From Alitta virens (taxonomy: Eukaryota > Annelida > Polychaeta > Phyllodocida > Nereididae), in assembly GCA_932294295.1 (NCBI GenBank), contig OW028576.1, forward strand, positions 23,319,227 to 23,383,226: DNA of 64,000 bases, written 5' to 3'. How positions within the stretch are numbered: position 1 is the first letter of the stretch; each line of letters starts with the position of its first letter. The notes beneath the pieces were generated by a model. That model searched no databases, was not told where the DNA came from, and saw nothing but the letters and a program-made list of their open reading frames with translations. Both the position numbers and the translations under genes were made by a program. Positions 34,188 to 48,700 of this stretch are shown here, piece by piece.

Positions 34188-35239
34188 CAAACCTAGGGTC
34201 GATGTCAAAATATCGCAAAACACATTGCTGTTATATATAACTAAAAACAATTATCAAAATAATTTCACATGTAAATTACATTGGAATATATAGCCCAGTA
34301 TACTAAGCAACATTTCCACAATATGTCTTGGGATTGTTTCTGCATATTTTGTTTCACTTAGGAGAATAAGCGTGCGCAATATGATGAAAACATGGTTTTG
34401 CTGTGTAAAGGAAAAATAGATTGTACAATTGTTTTTCAGCTTTTTTGTAACATAAATGTGACTTTTTACATGTATTACATATTTACTGGCCCACTGTGAG
34501 CCACAAAAAAAAAAAAAAAATGTTTGTTTTCCTGATAACTAAAATGTACATAGCGTTGATGTGAAGAAATTGATATCGTATTTATGTGTCTAGTGTGTGC
34601 AGCTGATAAATCTTTGATGAACGAATGCTTTGAGCAAGGAACACTCCAAAGATATTCCATTTATCAGAAAATGCAATAAAGAAAAGACGTTAATAGATAA
34701 ACCAAAATGTTTGTTTATTTATTTATTTATTTTTTCTTCAAAAACCATTCATACATACAGACATAACGACAGACAGCATGACGGCTCAATAGACAGCTCC
34801 AAAGAATGATAGACAGACAGATCAACAGAGGAAATGCCAGTCTCATACAATGTCTATATAAATATTATCCAACAAAGGGTGATAAGTGAGCATGGTTCTA
34901 TTTTTTTTCTTCATTTTTTTTGGTGCCATTGTTCCATGAAGGTTATTGAAGGTTCTTCTGCCAGATAAACTAATCTTGCAGTAAATACTGTTCTTTTTAT
35001 ACAGTTGTATACATGAAATTATCAAAGTTCAGTTGGCATTGTTACAATTGGGGTCCTCATACTGATTAACTCAGTATGTATCTTAGTTTTAATTATTTTA
35101 CAAAATGTGATATTTTTTTCTGTCAGCCAAACGTTAAAACGAATTCCTAATTTTCTACATATTACATAATTTTCTGTAAAATATGGGATAGATTGCATTT
35201 TGTTCTTCCTTAGGTTGGGGTCTACCCCTAACCCTATCC

Positions 35240-35440
35240 CTCTCCGCAATGGGGTGGTCAAGTGGTAAGACGCTTGCCTGCTCACTTGAAGAACACAGGT
35301 TCAATCCCAGGCCCAGGCACCTTTCCTTAGCAACATCTCAGCTGGATGTTGTTCGGATGTTAAATTGGCAGTACCTTGTACTCAGTGTCTCTGCTGAGGC
35401 AAGTAAAAGATCCCACCCATAGGGTAAATGTGTACCTTTG
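35240..35440 (+). mobile_element. tRNA-derived SINE, second family
   Basis: The head GGGGTGGTCAAGTGGTAAGA resembles a tRNA box A region. GGTTCAATCCCAGG is box B-like, and the predicted anticodon arm region (GCCTGCTCACTTGAAG) is plausible. The body matches the fragment at 30060-30255. Loss of a clean cloverleaf and the shared tail argue against a functional tRNA gene. Confidence 0.75.
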
Positions 35441-35647
35441 GGTGGATTTCTCCTCTCTCTATCTCACCGCTTCAATCAGCCCTCGATAGCAGCAATAACT
35501 TGCCTGAGAGGGCTGCACCTCCCATAGCTACCTATCCATCTCTGCCACAGCACCATGAATGCATTTACAAAAAGTATAGTCACGATCACTGCATGTATAC
35601 AGGTACAGTTTCTCATGATTTATTCATTAGGTACTTAATTTTGATAT

Positions 35648-35768
35648 CCCAGATAGCATTCCAAATTGTTTCAGCGTCGGCTCGATGTCGTCGATGCTAA
35701 TACGATGTTGTAATAACAGTGGCCTATATGGAAATGATGTGGGGTCGATTGGGATGCTATCTGGGATG
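35648..35768. repeat. Small foldback element (ATCCCAGATAGCATTCCAAAT ends)
   Basis: The ends ATCCCAGATAGCATTCC and GGGATGCTATCTGGGAT are inverted over about 16 bases in a roughly 120-bp unit. It is related to the repeat at 12600-12675. Confidence 0.75.
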
Positions 35769-38678
35769 CAGCTGTAACCCAAATTATGTCAGCGTTTTGC
35801 ATAGTTACACATATTCTTTAGCCATGACTTTCAAGTAAAAAAATATATGAATATGTATTGTTACAGGTGAACGATTTCGTTATTAAATAATCACACATTT
35901 CCCAAATTGTGCTTAAGGTTCCTTTTATGCAGTAGCATTTTTAGGAAAGGTTAGAAATTAATGGAGCATATCATAAACTCATGCATTAACACAAAGTTGT
36001 TACAGATCCATACACAGGACAAGTTTACTACAAATATATCAGAAACCAAGGTCTATAGAATTTTTCCCTTTATTATTACTGAGTATCAGCAATGAATAGG
36101 ACCCTTGGAAGACCAATAAACTGTACACTTAACTTTTATAAATAGGCTTTTTACTTAAATGACAGTGATTTATTTCCAGTTAACCGAATATTGGCTTATG
36201 TAAGTATTGCTTGTCAATGAGTATTATGTGTGTAAGATTAAAGTTTATACGAAGTTTCAATATTGTAATAACATTATAGTTGTAACATTATTATTTTTTA
36301 ATGAAATTTATATAAAATCAATGTTTACACTTCGTGCGATAGGGAGACTCCCCTTTCGGAGCCACCCAGTGCAGTTTCAAATCGGATACTAATTTACATA
36401 GTTATTAAAAATTTCGTTTTTTTTTTTTATATGAAGAATTTTCACCACAATTATTAATGTTACAGCCAATTGAGTAAATTGCACTAATTTGTTTTTTGCA
36501 TTCTTTTCAAAAGTAGAAAAACTATGAGTGTAAATATTATCTTTAGTTGAATTTACCATTCTTAGGTGTTTTGTTATTGTTCATGTTTCTTTCATTGGTA
36601 TTCGGTAGAGTATGCTCTGTTTAGCAAATTAGTATTCTATAAATATTTTGATTTTGTGTATGATATATCAGTTACGATCTACCTGCTGCAAGTTGCTATT
36701 TATCAAATTGAAATATGCGGGTCAAATTTAGAAATCAAATTCTTGCAATGTATGTACGTGTTCTAACTTCTTTTGAATAATGGGCTCTTATCCATCTGTA
36801 TTTTATGATTAGCTTATTAGTCTAGTCTGATAACATACTGGTATTTGTGTAACAATATTTTAATAATACTGAATTAGATATTTGGATTTACTGCTGCTCC
36901 CAGAGTGTATAGTACTTTGTCAAGGTTTAGTCCGATTCAAATTGCTAAATCAGCCAAACTTGCAAATTGTAATCTTTAAGGGAATTTCCTGCCTACTGGG
37001 TGGTCAGTAGGTAAGGCAGTTGCTGTAGCCAGGTATTTTTACTAGAAGTAGTAGCAGCATTTACTGACCAAAGGTCCAAAGTAGTACAATAAGTATCTCC
37101 TTTAAAAATCTCATCCCAGATGAAAATCCCAACCTATATATTGATATCCTTTATTTTCCACAAGAGGGCACTCATCCATAAGATGACTAAATACAAAGTC
37201 AGACAGTACTGTGTATCTGTGATTTAGGACTGTCACAGTACTATGTATCTGTGATTAGGAACAGCAGAAATATGCCATATTCAATTTGAGTGTTACTCCA
37301 GCTAATGCAAACAGGAGTTTCACAGGCTCTTGACTGTATATCTTTAGATATAAATCCTATGACAAGACAACGAAAATGAAATGATTCGCCCCATGGGGAA
37401 AGTATTTACAAAAGAGGCAAGGAGACCCCTCTAAGACAATCGCTAAGACAATTTATGACGCTTCTAAAAGGGCAACCGTATAGTTTGACATTATGAATAT
37501 AATTGAATTTGAATTTTTGAAAGATCACATCTAATGTCTGAAATGCATAGAAATCAGAATAAATTGGTGACATTTGGCAATTTTTGGCAAATAAAAAATA
37601 ATTTTACAACTATTCAATTTATAATTTAATTTTTGAAAACATCTACACTAGTATATGGGTTGTTTTTTTCTCCAGAATTTTTATTACTTTAGTTGTAGAT
37701 GGGTAGATAGATAGTATGTTATTACTGAGGGTAAAACCTATTCAGCGTGGTGATTTAGAGTACACCTTTGTATGACCCAGCTGGTCATTGAACTGGTAGG
37801 GGTAGCACGTGATAAAATAGAGGTATGTTGCAACCCCATGTAGCCTGGGCTATGCAATAAAAACTTTAGTTCTTCCTCCGTCAGAGACCTTTCACAAGTT
37901 ACTCATCTTCCACAAGGCCATCAGGTTAGTAAAGGTTATACATAAACCAGTTAATGGAATGAAATATATGTAGAAAATATACACATGTTATGTAAATAAA
38001 AAGCAGAATAAAGATTACACGAACAAACAAATATACATATATATACCTTATTATATATTGTCATAAAAAAAAAATTTAAGTAATGACACTGAAATTAGTA
38101 CCTTCCTATACAAACTGTGTAGTTAAAAGTCGTCTCTATTTAGAAGCATTTAACATAAATATTATTTGAAACAAATGATAAAACATCTTAATATCATATA
38201 AATGGCCATTGAGGCAGCATTTATTCAGGTGTATTTGCTTAGTCTTTTCCTTGAAATTTTAAAGCATCTTTAATACAATTTCAGGACACAACTATGAGCT
38301 GTGCTAGTTTTATTTTCTTCAAATTCAACATTCGAAATGAGATGTGATTAATTTGCTGCAGTTTAAATTCGACCTTGTAATAAAATGTATATGTTGCACG
38401 TGATCATCTACCTCAACGATAATTTTGCATGCCAAGATTTCGTAACAAACATTTCTTTCAGTATTTAAATATAATCATACATCATGTGTTGCTTTGGCAC
38501 ATTATGTGTCTGGACTAGTCAACAAAAACCTGACAAAAACTATGAAATGATTTACACAAGTTTCACATTAGATATGATAAATTATATTGAATTGCACTCG
38601 CAATTTAAACTAGATAGCTAATGGCAGCTAGCGAATAGCAATGTCTCAATGCTACAGATTAATAAATACCAATACTTA

Positions 38679-39282
38679 AGGGCCCTTCACACTTAGCCGG
38701 ATCAGACGCCGGAGTGTCCCGGACTATCACTCTGGCATGCTCCGGGTAATACCGTGTAGACCTCGTGTTTATTTCCGGCATTGTCCGGGGTGATCCGGGA
38801 CCACCGTGGGCCTCCGGGGGAAAAATTAAAAATGTTCCATTTTTCATGCCGGAGGTCCTGGAGTAATTTAATCCATGTTGATCTGTGTTGATCCGTGTAG
38901 ACTCCGCCGATCTCCTGGAATCTCCGTATTGACTCCAGCATACTTCGTGTTATCTCCGGTTTCAACCGGGCATTAAAAATTCACCACCATGTAAGCGGGA
39001 GAATACAAAGACCAACATGGTTCCACACAAATGAACACGGTGTAAAGACCGGTTATATCCGCGAAGGCACCGTGTAAAATCGGGCTCACTCCGCACTCTT
39101 CCGGGACAGTCGTGTTAACTCCGTGTTGCTCCTTGTTGACACCGTATTGCCATCGTGTACACATCGCCAAACATTTATTTTTTGTTGACATTTCAGCTCT
39201 TTGATCCCGGACACCCATGGAGTGAAAGAAATTTTACTCTGGGACACTCCGGCGTCTGATCCGGCTATGTGTGAAGGGCCCT
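38679..39282. mobile_element. PIF/Harbinger-like MITE, TTA duplication
   Basis: This 604-bp unit has ends AGGGCCCTTCACACTTAGCC and its inverse, flanked by TTA on both sides. The interior is GC-richer than its surroundings, with many CCGGAG / CTCCG motifs and self-complementary stretches. It has no transposase. The unit at 58690-59305 is a close relative throughout. Confidence 0.85.
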
Positions 39283-42200
39283 TTAGGAAAGATTAAGCAA
39301 CTTGGTGCCCCATATGATTGTTTCAATTCGATTAAAGGGGCCCAGTTACTATTATGAAGATCTGTTCCCAAGCATATTCATTAGTAACTCCAAGGAACTG
39401 GCTTGTGAAGCGTAATCGCTGACAGTCTGTTTTGGGTAATTCGTTAGGATAGTGCAGATTTAGGTTTAACACATTTCAAATTATCATTTTTTAGAAAATA
39501 TCTGGGCCTTGTCTTTCATTTTGATCCTTTTATCTACATAAAGATAACAACGATAATGACAATCTTTATTGTCATGAAAATGAATATCATAATAATAATA
39601 TAACAGTAACAATAATAATAGATATTTATTTAAAAAATAATAACATCATAGCATTAATCCTTCAACTGAGAAATGTTTGATTTTTAATTTACCAGTCCTG
39701 TCATTTTAAAAATACACATTTAAATCTGCTGAAGATATAAACAAAAATATAAATAAAACTGACTTTGAAGGATCAAGACGTATTTGGAGTAACTAAGGCC
39801 CCACTTACTCTGTATGTTACCTGTCTTATATTCAGCTGTAAAAACCTTTAAATTCTCTATTAAAATGTTGTTGTTTTTTAAGATCAGTAAGTTTTGTCAG
39901 CAGTTAATTCATTATAAATATTAGCACCCTAAGTAATGTAGAATGCTTCCACCATATATTTGTATGTTGTATTTTGGCCGGTAGAATTTAATTCCGAAAA
40001 TTTATTTTACACATGGCCATGGCCGCCTTTGCCTCTTTTTCCGCTAAATGTTTGTATATATGATTTTAATATATCTTCAATTTTCAACACTGCTCTTTCC
40101 TTATATAGCCTAATATCATCGTTTGATTGATAAGCTTTCAAAATCTATCAAAAAAAAAAGAAAAAGAAAACGTACAAATATCAAGTTCATGAGCCATGTC
40201 ATGCATATCATCACCATAACCTGTCAAGTATGACTCCGTGCCTCATTTTTCCGTGGAGCGTTTACCTCTTCACATTTATTCAACATAAAACCCAACCCAC
40301 ACACATAACAAAAATAATTCTGAAAATACTAATTGATTTAGGTTTTTAGCTTTAGCTTTCCATGGCTTTTTGTGAACTACCTATTGAGTCATTCATGTTT
40401 AATCAACCAATGGTCCCTGCACAACCCTCTCAGATTTATTTTTATAGTTAATTCACTCAAATTACATTTGCTTGGATAAATTCGTGCAACATTTGAAATG
40501 TCTATCATTAAAATGTCAAAAAGTTAGTTCTTATTATGTGAGTGAGATACCTGTAAGCATGGTAAGGTTCGGAAAATTGAAATTTTTCATGCTTCAAGTC
40601 CAAAAATGAAATGGCAATATTTACAAGGACTTTTTCCTTTTATGTGATGCCATAAATATTATGCAACTAACATTCCTTCATAAACCAAATAAACTGCATC
40701 ATGCATGAGCACCTGTTGCCAGCCAATAAACATTGGTGTGATGCCATGATCACCTCAAGGCTTCCAAAAATTGTGTAATTTTTCAAACAGCTTGTGCTAT
40801 TCTCTTCATGACCACAGATAGTAGAGCAGCTCGGGGTTTTTGAATTGGCCGATACCAGGCCCTTGGCATCGGTTGGGTGGATCAGTTTGTAAAACAAAGA
40901 GTGATTAACAACTTATATAAGTGGCTTTTGTTCCTTATTATTCCGAATTATTTTGACCACAAATTGCATAGTCATAAAACACTTCAGGACAAAATTTCTT
41001 GTGTACCAAATAACTTCTTCATAACTATAACCAACTTTTCTCTAATGTGCATCTTAATTTATTTCTCATGCCATTTAAAATGAATAACTAAACATATATG
41101 TCGTTGTTTGTTGTTGTTTTGTTGCCCCAAGTAAATTGTTATATTCATATTAAACCTAGATTGGCTTCCACATATTACATGTTCAAATTTATCCTTTTAA
41201 ATGGAATCTGCCATAGATAAGAATTAAATAGTGGGGTTTAGTGCAGAATAGCGGACCCAAATCTATGCCCATATTTAGCGTCAATTAAAATTTAAGTTTT
41301 ATCAAATATTTCACACAAGATTGAAGTTCAAGCACAATTAGAACATTTTGTGTAAAGTAGCGGGGGTTTAGGGGGGGGGGGGGGGGTAGCCCCCTAGAAA
41401 AAGCAAAAATAAACTCTGTCTTTACCGTGAATATGAAAACCGCCGTCATAACTAAATTAGTTTGTGAATTTCAAGCACTTATACGTCATAGGCCTGGCAA
41501 AGAGGCTTGTTAAATATGGTCATAAATCTGGGTCCGCTATACTGCACCTTTTCCAAATAGTGTTATATACCCAGTTTGATATATTACATATGTGATAAAA
41601 TTCATTCGACATATTATACACTATGTTAGTTTAATTAGTATAATACAATATTAAATTATTAACTGCAAAGCACATCATATCTTTGTAAATTCTAATTTCA
41701 CCAAAATCATATTCAGTGAAGACAAATCACCAGGAAAATTAGATGTATCTATTTAAATATGGCACAATTTAGCACTCAGATATAGACTTTCTTGTATTCA
41801 GAATAGCAGTACAAGTATTGTGATATATGTAACTGGGTCAAGTACAGGAATTCCTCAGCAGCACTTGTGTTGAAAGCATGTAAAAACCTGGGCTCCCTAC
41901 ACTTTTCAATAATAAATATATATTTTTAGCAAACTTGCAAATTCCCAATTTGGAAAATATTTGTTAATATAATGAACTAAATAACAATTTTAGCTACATT
42001 TTTCTTTCAATATTGACCTCATGGCTTATACAGTTGAACTTGCAATCAGTTTTATAATTTATGCTTAGAAGAGATTTGACCTCATATCAAATATTAATTA
42101 CTTTTAACATTCTCGGGGTAATTTTCTCTTCTGAGGGGCTGATCATGAAACAACATTTAATTGCTATAGAAACAAACGTGTCGATTACCTAACTAATGTT

Positions 42201-42771
42201 TGATACTTTTTATTGGGGTGGGGGGGGGGGGAAGAGGTACACCTGCAGATGCATAATTCTGGCGGGTGGCTTATAAAGCTGTTATCTTAAGTATTAGTAT
42301 CGGTTTGGTATATTCATTGATCTGCTCACCTCTAATTGTGAGAGCAGATATATAGGTCATGCCAAAAAATGAAAATTTTTAACATATGCTTCATATTTTT
42401 GTTTTCAGATATTGTTTTCTGTATAGTTATACGTTGAGGTTAATAGATCAATAAATTGTATCAAAATTGACACAAAGAAAACATGCTACCCTGATAATCA
42501 TGAAAATTGCCATACCCTATCCTGCAGGCTAATGTTTTACCTTAACTGTACATTTGTCCCAATGTCAACACCATTAAATATTACACCTAGCTGTGTAGGT
42601 ATCTCAATAATCATCATCAGTTATATAAATGTTTATTATACAAAGCGTTATAGTGACCCGGCTGTGCACTAAAAATAATATTTTGGTTCTGCCTAGTCGT
42701 TGTAGCAATGTTTATTTCATGCCAAATCACGCAGATCTATTATATTGTATTTAAATTTACTACGTAACAGC

Positions 42772-45700
42772 ATGAAGGAGGTCTCCCAGGCAACTTTTCC
42801 GAGGGTTCGACGCTGGTTGACCCTCATCTTGTGCGGAATAGAATGTATTTTCTTTGGAGCGACTATCACTGGATGGGCTTCTATTGTTTATGTCTTCAAA
42901 GATGATGGTGTCTTCAGCCATCTTTGTGAGGAGCAACAGACTGGCCAAGGACTTTATGGTTTGAATCAAAGTTATCATGTGACCACTGTCAGACCACTGT
43001 TTTCAACAGTGCCATCAAACAATGTGTCAACAATATTTGAGGTATTGTTTATTTTGTAGTTTCCATACTTGTTATTCTAAAAGAGGGAAATAAGGAGAAC
43101 TGGGTCACCTTACCTATAATAGCATATACTTATATTGGCAAACTGTGCTTCATGATTCTTAGGGGAATTAATCTCACGTATGATAGCAAAAATACATGTC
43201 AAATTTGTCTTTTTCTGATGATGCAAAATTGTGTGTTTTTGGTTTCATTCAAATGTCCCCCCCAATCAATCGCTAAATTAACAAAATATAGATTGATGAT
43301 GGATTAGAAATAAACATTTAAGATCACAACATAACCATGGCATAATAATTATGATTGACATATCGTCCATGCCAAGTGGGGAAAAAATCTGGCTGTCATT
43401 CTGTTTGAGTAACAGATATGGGAAGAATACCATTGCATGACCGGATGGGGACCTATGACTCGAAAAGGATAGTCTTCCTGGTTATCATGAGGGATATCAT
43501 GGCTGGAATCAAGTTTATGTACAACAATCCAGGGAATTACGGGAAAAAGGTTCTTCAGAACAGCCTAGAATGGATTTTGCACTGATTTAAAAACAAAATA
43601 CTTTGGGCTTATATCATTGCATGTCTAACGCCAATTTTACTTAGTGTTTCTCAAATTGTGTTTCCAAATAAATAGGAATGCCGAAGATGTGCAGATTATA
43701 TCTCTAGGACACCAATCACTGTGTGCTGTCAGCTTCCAGCCAAGCGACATAATAAGGAAATTTTGATCAGGCTTTATATATTAATATTGTATCTTGTCTC
43801 TATGATCAAAGCTCGGAGTATTGTGTTGTCTCAATATGCATTGCTTACATAACCAGCTGTCACAATATAGTCTAATAACTAGATACAATTAAGCATCTCA
43901 TCATGTTGCTTACTGTTTTTGAGTAAAGGTAGTCTCTATTTTTAAATCTGCAGCCTGAGGATGCCACATTTCCAAGATGTTCAGCCCAGGACAAGATGTT
44001 TTCTCTCGTATTCACTGTGAATCTGCTGTTATGGGGAGTGGTTGGGATCCCCATTGGTTGGTTTTTTGACCAATTCGGCCTCTTAAGGACAAGAATTATA
44101 GCTGTGTGTGTATCTTTCTTATATTCATTCTCCTTTTTCATGCAAATTAATTCACAGGTCACAAAATAAAATGACATTCCGAACGTTACATGGCCAAATG
44201 TGCCACGTGCGTTTTCCATAAGAAGGATATAACATGGAAAATGCATGTTTTTTGCCTGGATATAATCAAGGAAAAACCTTGCGTTTTCCACGCGTTTATC
44301 CTTCTCACGTCTTCTGCACGTGGCACATTTGGCTATGTAGAACAACGGAAAGACAGATGTTGGCTGGCGATAATGTCAGCTGTTACCATAATGCCATGGA
44401 GTGACTCTTCGGTGTAATGGTCAAACGCTCTTTGCTTCATTAGCAAGAGGTCCCTGGTTCAATTTACAGATTGGGCATTCTTCTCTCAGAGATATTACAA
44501 TGGTTCCCACTGGAAGCCGAGGTTGTGTAGGGTGAGAGCGGAGCACCATGCACCAGGTAATAGTCCAGGTATTGATTCTTTGGTGTAATGGTCAATGCTC
44601 TCACTTCCCGAGCAAGGGGTCTCAGGTTCAATTCCTGGGTGGGACACTCTCCTCTCAAAGACAGTACACAAGTATGGATTCTATCCAAACACACTGTGAT
44701 AATTATTGGATTTCATACGAATATGCTAAGTCATGCAGTTATGGAATTCAGTCTAAGAGGATTCTGATTACATTCAAGATGTACACAACCAGATCATTAT
44801 ATTCAATAAACATAAGCACATATGTATAAAATTCATGTATTAAGCATGATAGGATATCAGGAATCCATGATATAAGGTTTATAAAACATGCTCAACGCAA
44901 CCCAAGCATAGTCACTGAGTAAACGTCACCAGCAATGTTTGCTAGATTTTAGCACTGTTACCAGACTTTGCTAATTTGTTTTCTAACTTTGCTTTTCAGA
45001 GTTTGTGGATCATCAGGATTCCTTATTATTGCCTGGGCCGGGTCTGACAGTTGGTTTATCATTATTACTATGTTCTCTATATTGTTCTTGCCGAATGTAC
45101 AGCCATGGCCAAAAGACTTTTAACACTTGCTTACAGCCATGTACATGTCGTACTCAGCATTCCAAATCGGCCAAGCATCGTTTCCATGCTGTTGTTACAA
45201 TATCATATGAACAAAGTCTGTATGTCCCTTACTTTTGTCTACCTGTTTGATAACTTCAGAACTATTGATTTCAGGTTTTTGGAACTCATGCAGGGAATAT
45301 GCCTTAGTAGAAGGCCTCAGCGGAGTTCAAAGATGGGTCATGTTGACCTTTTTATATCAGGTCACAGGGCTCAAAGTCGACCTGTCCCAACCTTGTGGCT
45401 CTTCGCTCTCCCCCCACCTGCCAAACATACAGATGACGAGGCTCTTCCATCTGACCAACCTTTCATAACTTTACATATGCATAATTGTGTAACTATTGCA
45501 CAAACTGGTTTATAGGATAGTAAATATGGTCCCTACAGAAAATTCAAGAAACAGTACAATAACACAAATCCAGAACAAAGCAAAGTATTTTAAATTATTC
45601 AAAAACTTTTGGCCATGGCTGTGTAATCAACCCAAGAAAAGTAGCCAATGTCTTACTGATTATTTGCCATCAACAAATCACTCTTGGTCAATTTTTGATT

Positions 45701-48700
45701 ATTGTTGTTTTGTAGTGTACACCAGTTACTTGCTTTTTCCTGGAAACATTCTTTTAGTTGTCTGCCATGCAACAATAATGATGACAAATACTCATGTAAG
45801 TATATTAAATGTAAACTTTATATTTTCTGCAATTGAATTGAGAAATTTCAATTAAAGCATAGGCAAGCTTCATGAGCTACATCGAAGTTGAATGTCATTA
45901 CATCATATGCTAAGTTGATTGGCGGTGTGCTTTTTCTTTGTAGGCAGGGCTATGTAATGTGGTCTGCATTCCAAACCCTGATCTCTCATCAAATATTCCT
46001 GTATGCAGTTAGTCATGCATAGCACAATGCAAAACATAAATAATAAATATAATTATTTTCTTCCAGATGGCCTCTTTGGCTGGTGACCATTCCTCCACTG
46101 CAGTTGCAATATTCTGTGGTGCAGCGAATTCTTCGATTGTCATGTTTCTTATTGTTAAGGTAATAGAATAGAGTACTAACTGACAAAATAATAACGGCCA
46201 CCGCCAGTGTCATGATAGACACACAGAGATTGTGAGCTATCCCATAGTAAACGGAAACTGTACATTGTCAAAACGTATGAAAAAACCTAACTTTGGATCT
46301 AGAAAAAGGTAATGGGGTACAACTAAAACTAAAAAAAGACTGATAGGAATCTGATATGTCACATTTAAATTTGCACAAATGATACCTAATAACATTGCAT
46401 TGTCCATGTCATTTCCGAGCAGAACTCTGACGCTACTGCACCTACCTGCTTAAAACTTTGTCATAATATGTCTAAAATAGTGTAGTGGTGCCTTTTGGGG
46501 GTTTCATGGCCGTAAATACTATAGAATTTTTAAAATTAGGGCAAAATAGGAAAAATTTCTACTTTTTCAAAACTTCATATAAAAGACACTATTTACCTTA
46601 CATGAATGAAATTTTATCATTAACATATCTAAATTATAGTATTTTCACTTTTCAAACTTCATTTTGATAGTAATTTCATGCTGATTACATAATATTTGAA
46701 AATCTGAAAAAAATTCTAAAAATGTTGAGTGTTAGATTGTGTTTCCAGAGCAGAACTCTAGCATTAATGTATTTACCTTAACAGCTTAACAACATTTTAT
46801 AAGTTATTACTCTATATAGCTTAGCCGTGCATTTAATTTACACTGACATATCTCAGCTGTGTTTTAAAATATAAAGGGAAAATTAAAAAAAAAACATAAA
46901 AATTTCCGTTTCCAGAACAGGAATCACACACTATTGCACCTACATACATACAAAATGTAATAAGAATATGTCTAAAAAAGCGTAGAGATACCTTTTTGGG
47001 GTTTCATGACCATTAATGACAGATAATTGAATATAATAAGGAAAGTATGAACATTTGGAACTCTTTCCAACCTACAATTCAGTAACTGTTGAAGGGAATA
47101 TGGCAATTGATAATATATAGTTCCTTCAATTGCCAGCTAAATAAAAACTGCGAGCAAAAAAAAAGTTTACTTATAAAGGCATTAAAATAGATGTGTTGAG
47201 TATCATCCCATGCAAAATAAACCTTTAAGATTTGTATTTATTTGTATTTAGACTTTGTTTATTTATAATACAAGTAAATACAAACCTTAAAGGTTCATTT
47301 TGTATGAAATTATACCCAACATCTTTATGTGGCATACCATTGTTGATGAATTTGATATATATTCCTTAGGATCATTGCCATAGCCCATATATGACTGTAT
47401 TGGACATATAAATGATAATCTTAGTTGTAGATTAGTTAAGGGAACATGCTATTGTGTTGATATTTCTAGTGAACTCAACACTCCTTATTGTGCATTAAAT
47501 CTTTGAAACAGAACAATTAAATGGCAGGAAAAGAATAGACAATACTTTTTATGCTCACTTGGCTTTACTCTGAACAGAATGGATTGCTGTTAATACAGGG
47601 TTCTTGCAGGTTTACCTTCATAAGTAGTATGATATTTGTAAGACATTATCATATCATGCACACATGAAAAAAAAGACAACTAATATAGTAATATACACCA
47701 ATATTTTTAATTTCAACGTCAAAAAAACAATCAGGGTATTGGCTATTAAGCAACATGGTAAACTCAGTTCTTGTGTATGTAAAGAAGTTCATAATTTCTA
47801 TTCATTCTTATTTACCAAATTGTCTGAATATTACAATGTGGATGTTAAGATCCAAGTATATTTGCATCCAAATAGACATGTAAGACTTAGTGGACAAAAG
47901 TAAGACTTAATACAGGCTTTATCAGACTTTTTTTAACCCACAGGAACACTGTATTATTTCACACTTAACAGAATATAAAGAACAAATGAAGAAATTCAAG
48001 AGTTAAAAAAATAGGACATCTTGGACTCTAATTAGGATTGCGTAACAGGCCTTGTGGGCCAAGTGGCAATTATTTCGGTTCATGGCACACACTATATAAA
48101 CACTCAAGAAATAATATTTTTCCAAATTGGTAAAACATGGCCGAGATATGTCAATGTGGCTATCATAAGGCACCACAAGGCCACATAGAGTGTTACTGTA
48201 TAAAATTTCATTTGGGTAAGTGCATTAGTGTTAGAGTTCAGCTCTAGAAACGAAAGTGTGTGTTAAGCCCCCCTCTCACATAGCCGGTTTTTCCGTAGTG
48301 AAGCCGTAGTATGATGTAACGGTTATGCAACAGCTTTTTTCGCCGGGTTGGCGAAGCATTCTGGTGGCAAAAAGGGTTCTACGGGTGACTCGGCGGGTTC
48401 TACGGTTGACTCGGCGGGTTCTTCGGGTCACTCGGCGGGTTCTACGGGTCACTCGGAGGGTTCTACGGGTCATTAGAAGTAAGCCGACGGGTAGTAGGAG
48501 TAACTCGACGGCTTCCATGAGTAATCCGCCGAGTTGTAGGAGTAACTCACCGACTGCTACCAGCGTCAGCATCAGCGTAGGGGTTGATTATACTTTAAAA
48601 GGCTGCTGCTCCCCTAATATTAGTCTGATTGTCGTCAGAATTGTAGTATAGCACATACTGATTCCATACAGTTTTCAGATCGAAAATATACCAAATATTA

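Larger units (their letters stand above)
33926..42771. other. 8.8-kb gene-poor interval
   Basis: Apart from the 3' end of the Ig-ankyrin gene and the repeats listed separately (35240-35440, 35648-35768, 38679-39282), I find no exon chain with splice signals and no recognisable domain. Open frames are short and AT-driven. Homopolymer tracts include a run of G near 41370-41387 and another near 42220-42231. Regulatory DNA cannot be excluded. Confidence 0.5.

Noticed and set aside
43872..44345. 157-aa minus-strand open frame
   Set aside because: It runs antisense through exon 2 of the SLC43-like gene and a palindromic MITE; no domain or splice support.
45005..45515. Several plus-strand open frames (81, 154 and 77 aa)
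   Set aside because: They overlap each other in different frames. Only the first 50 bases (45000-45049) fit the transporter, and the remainder reads as intron.
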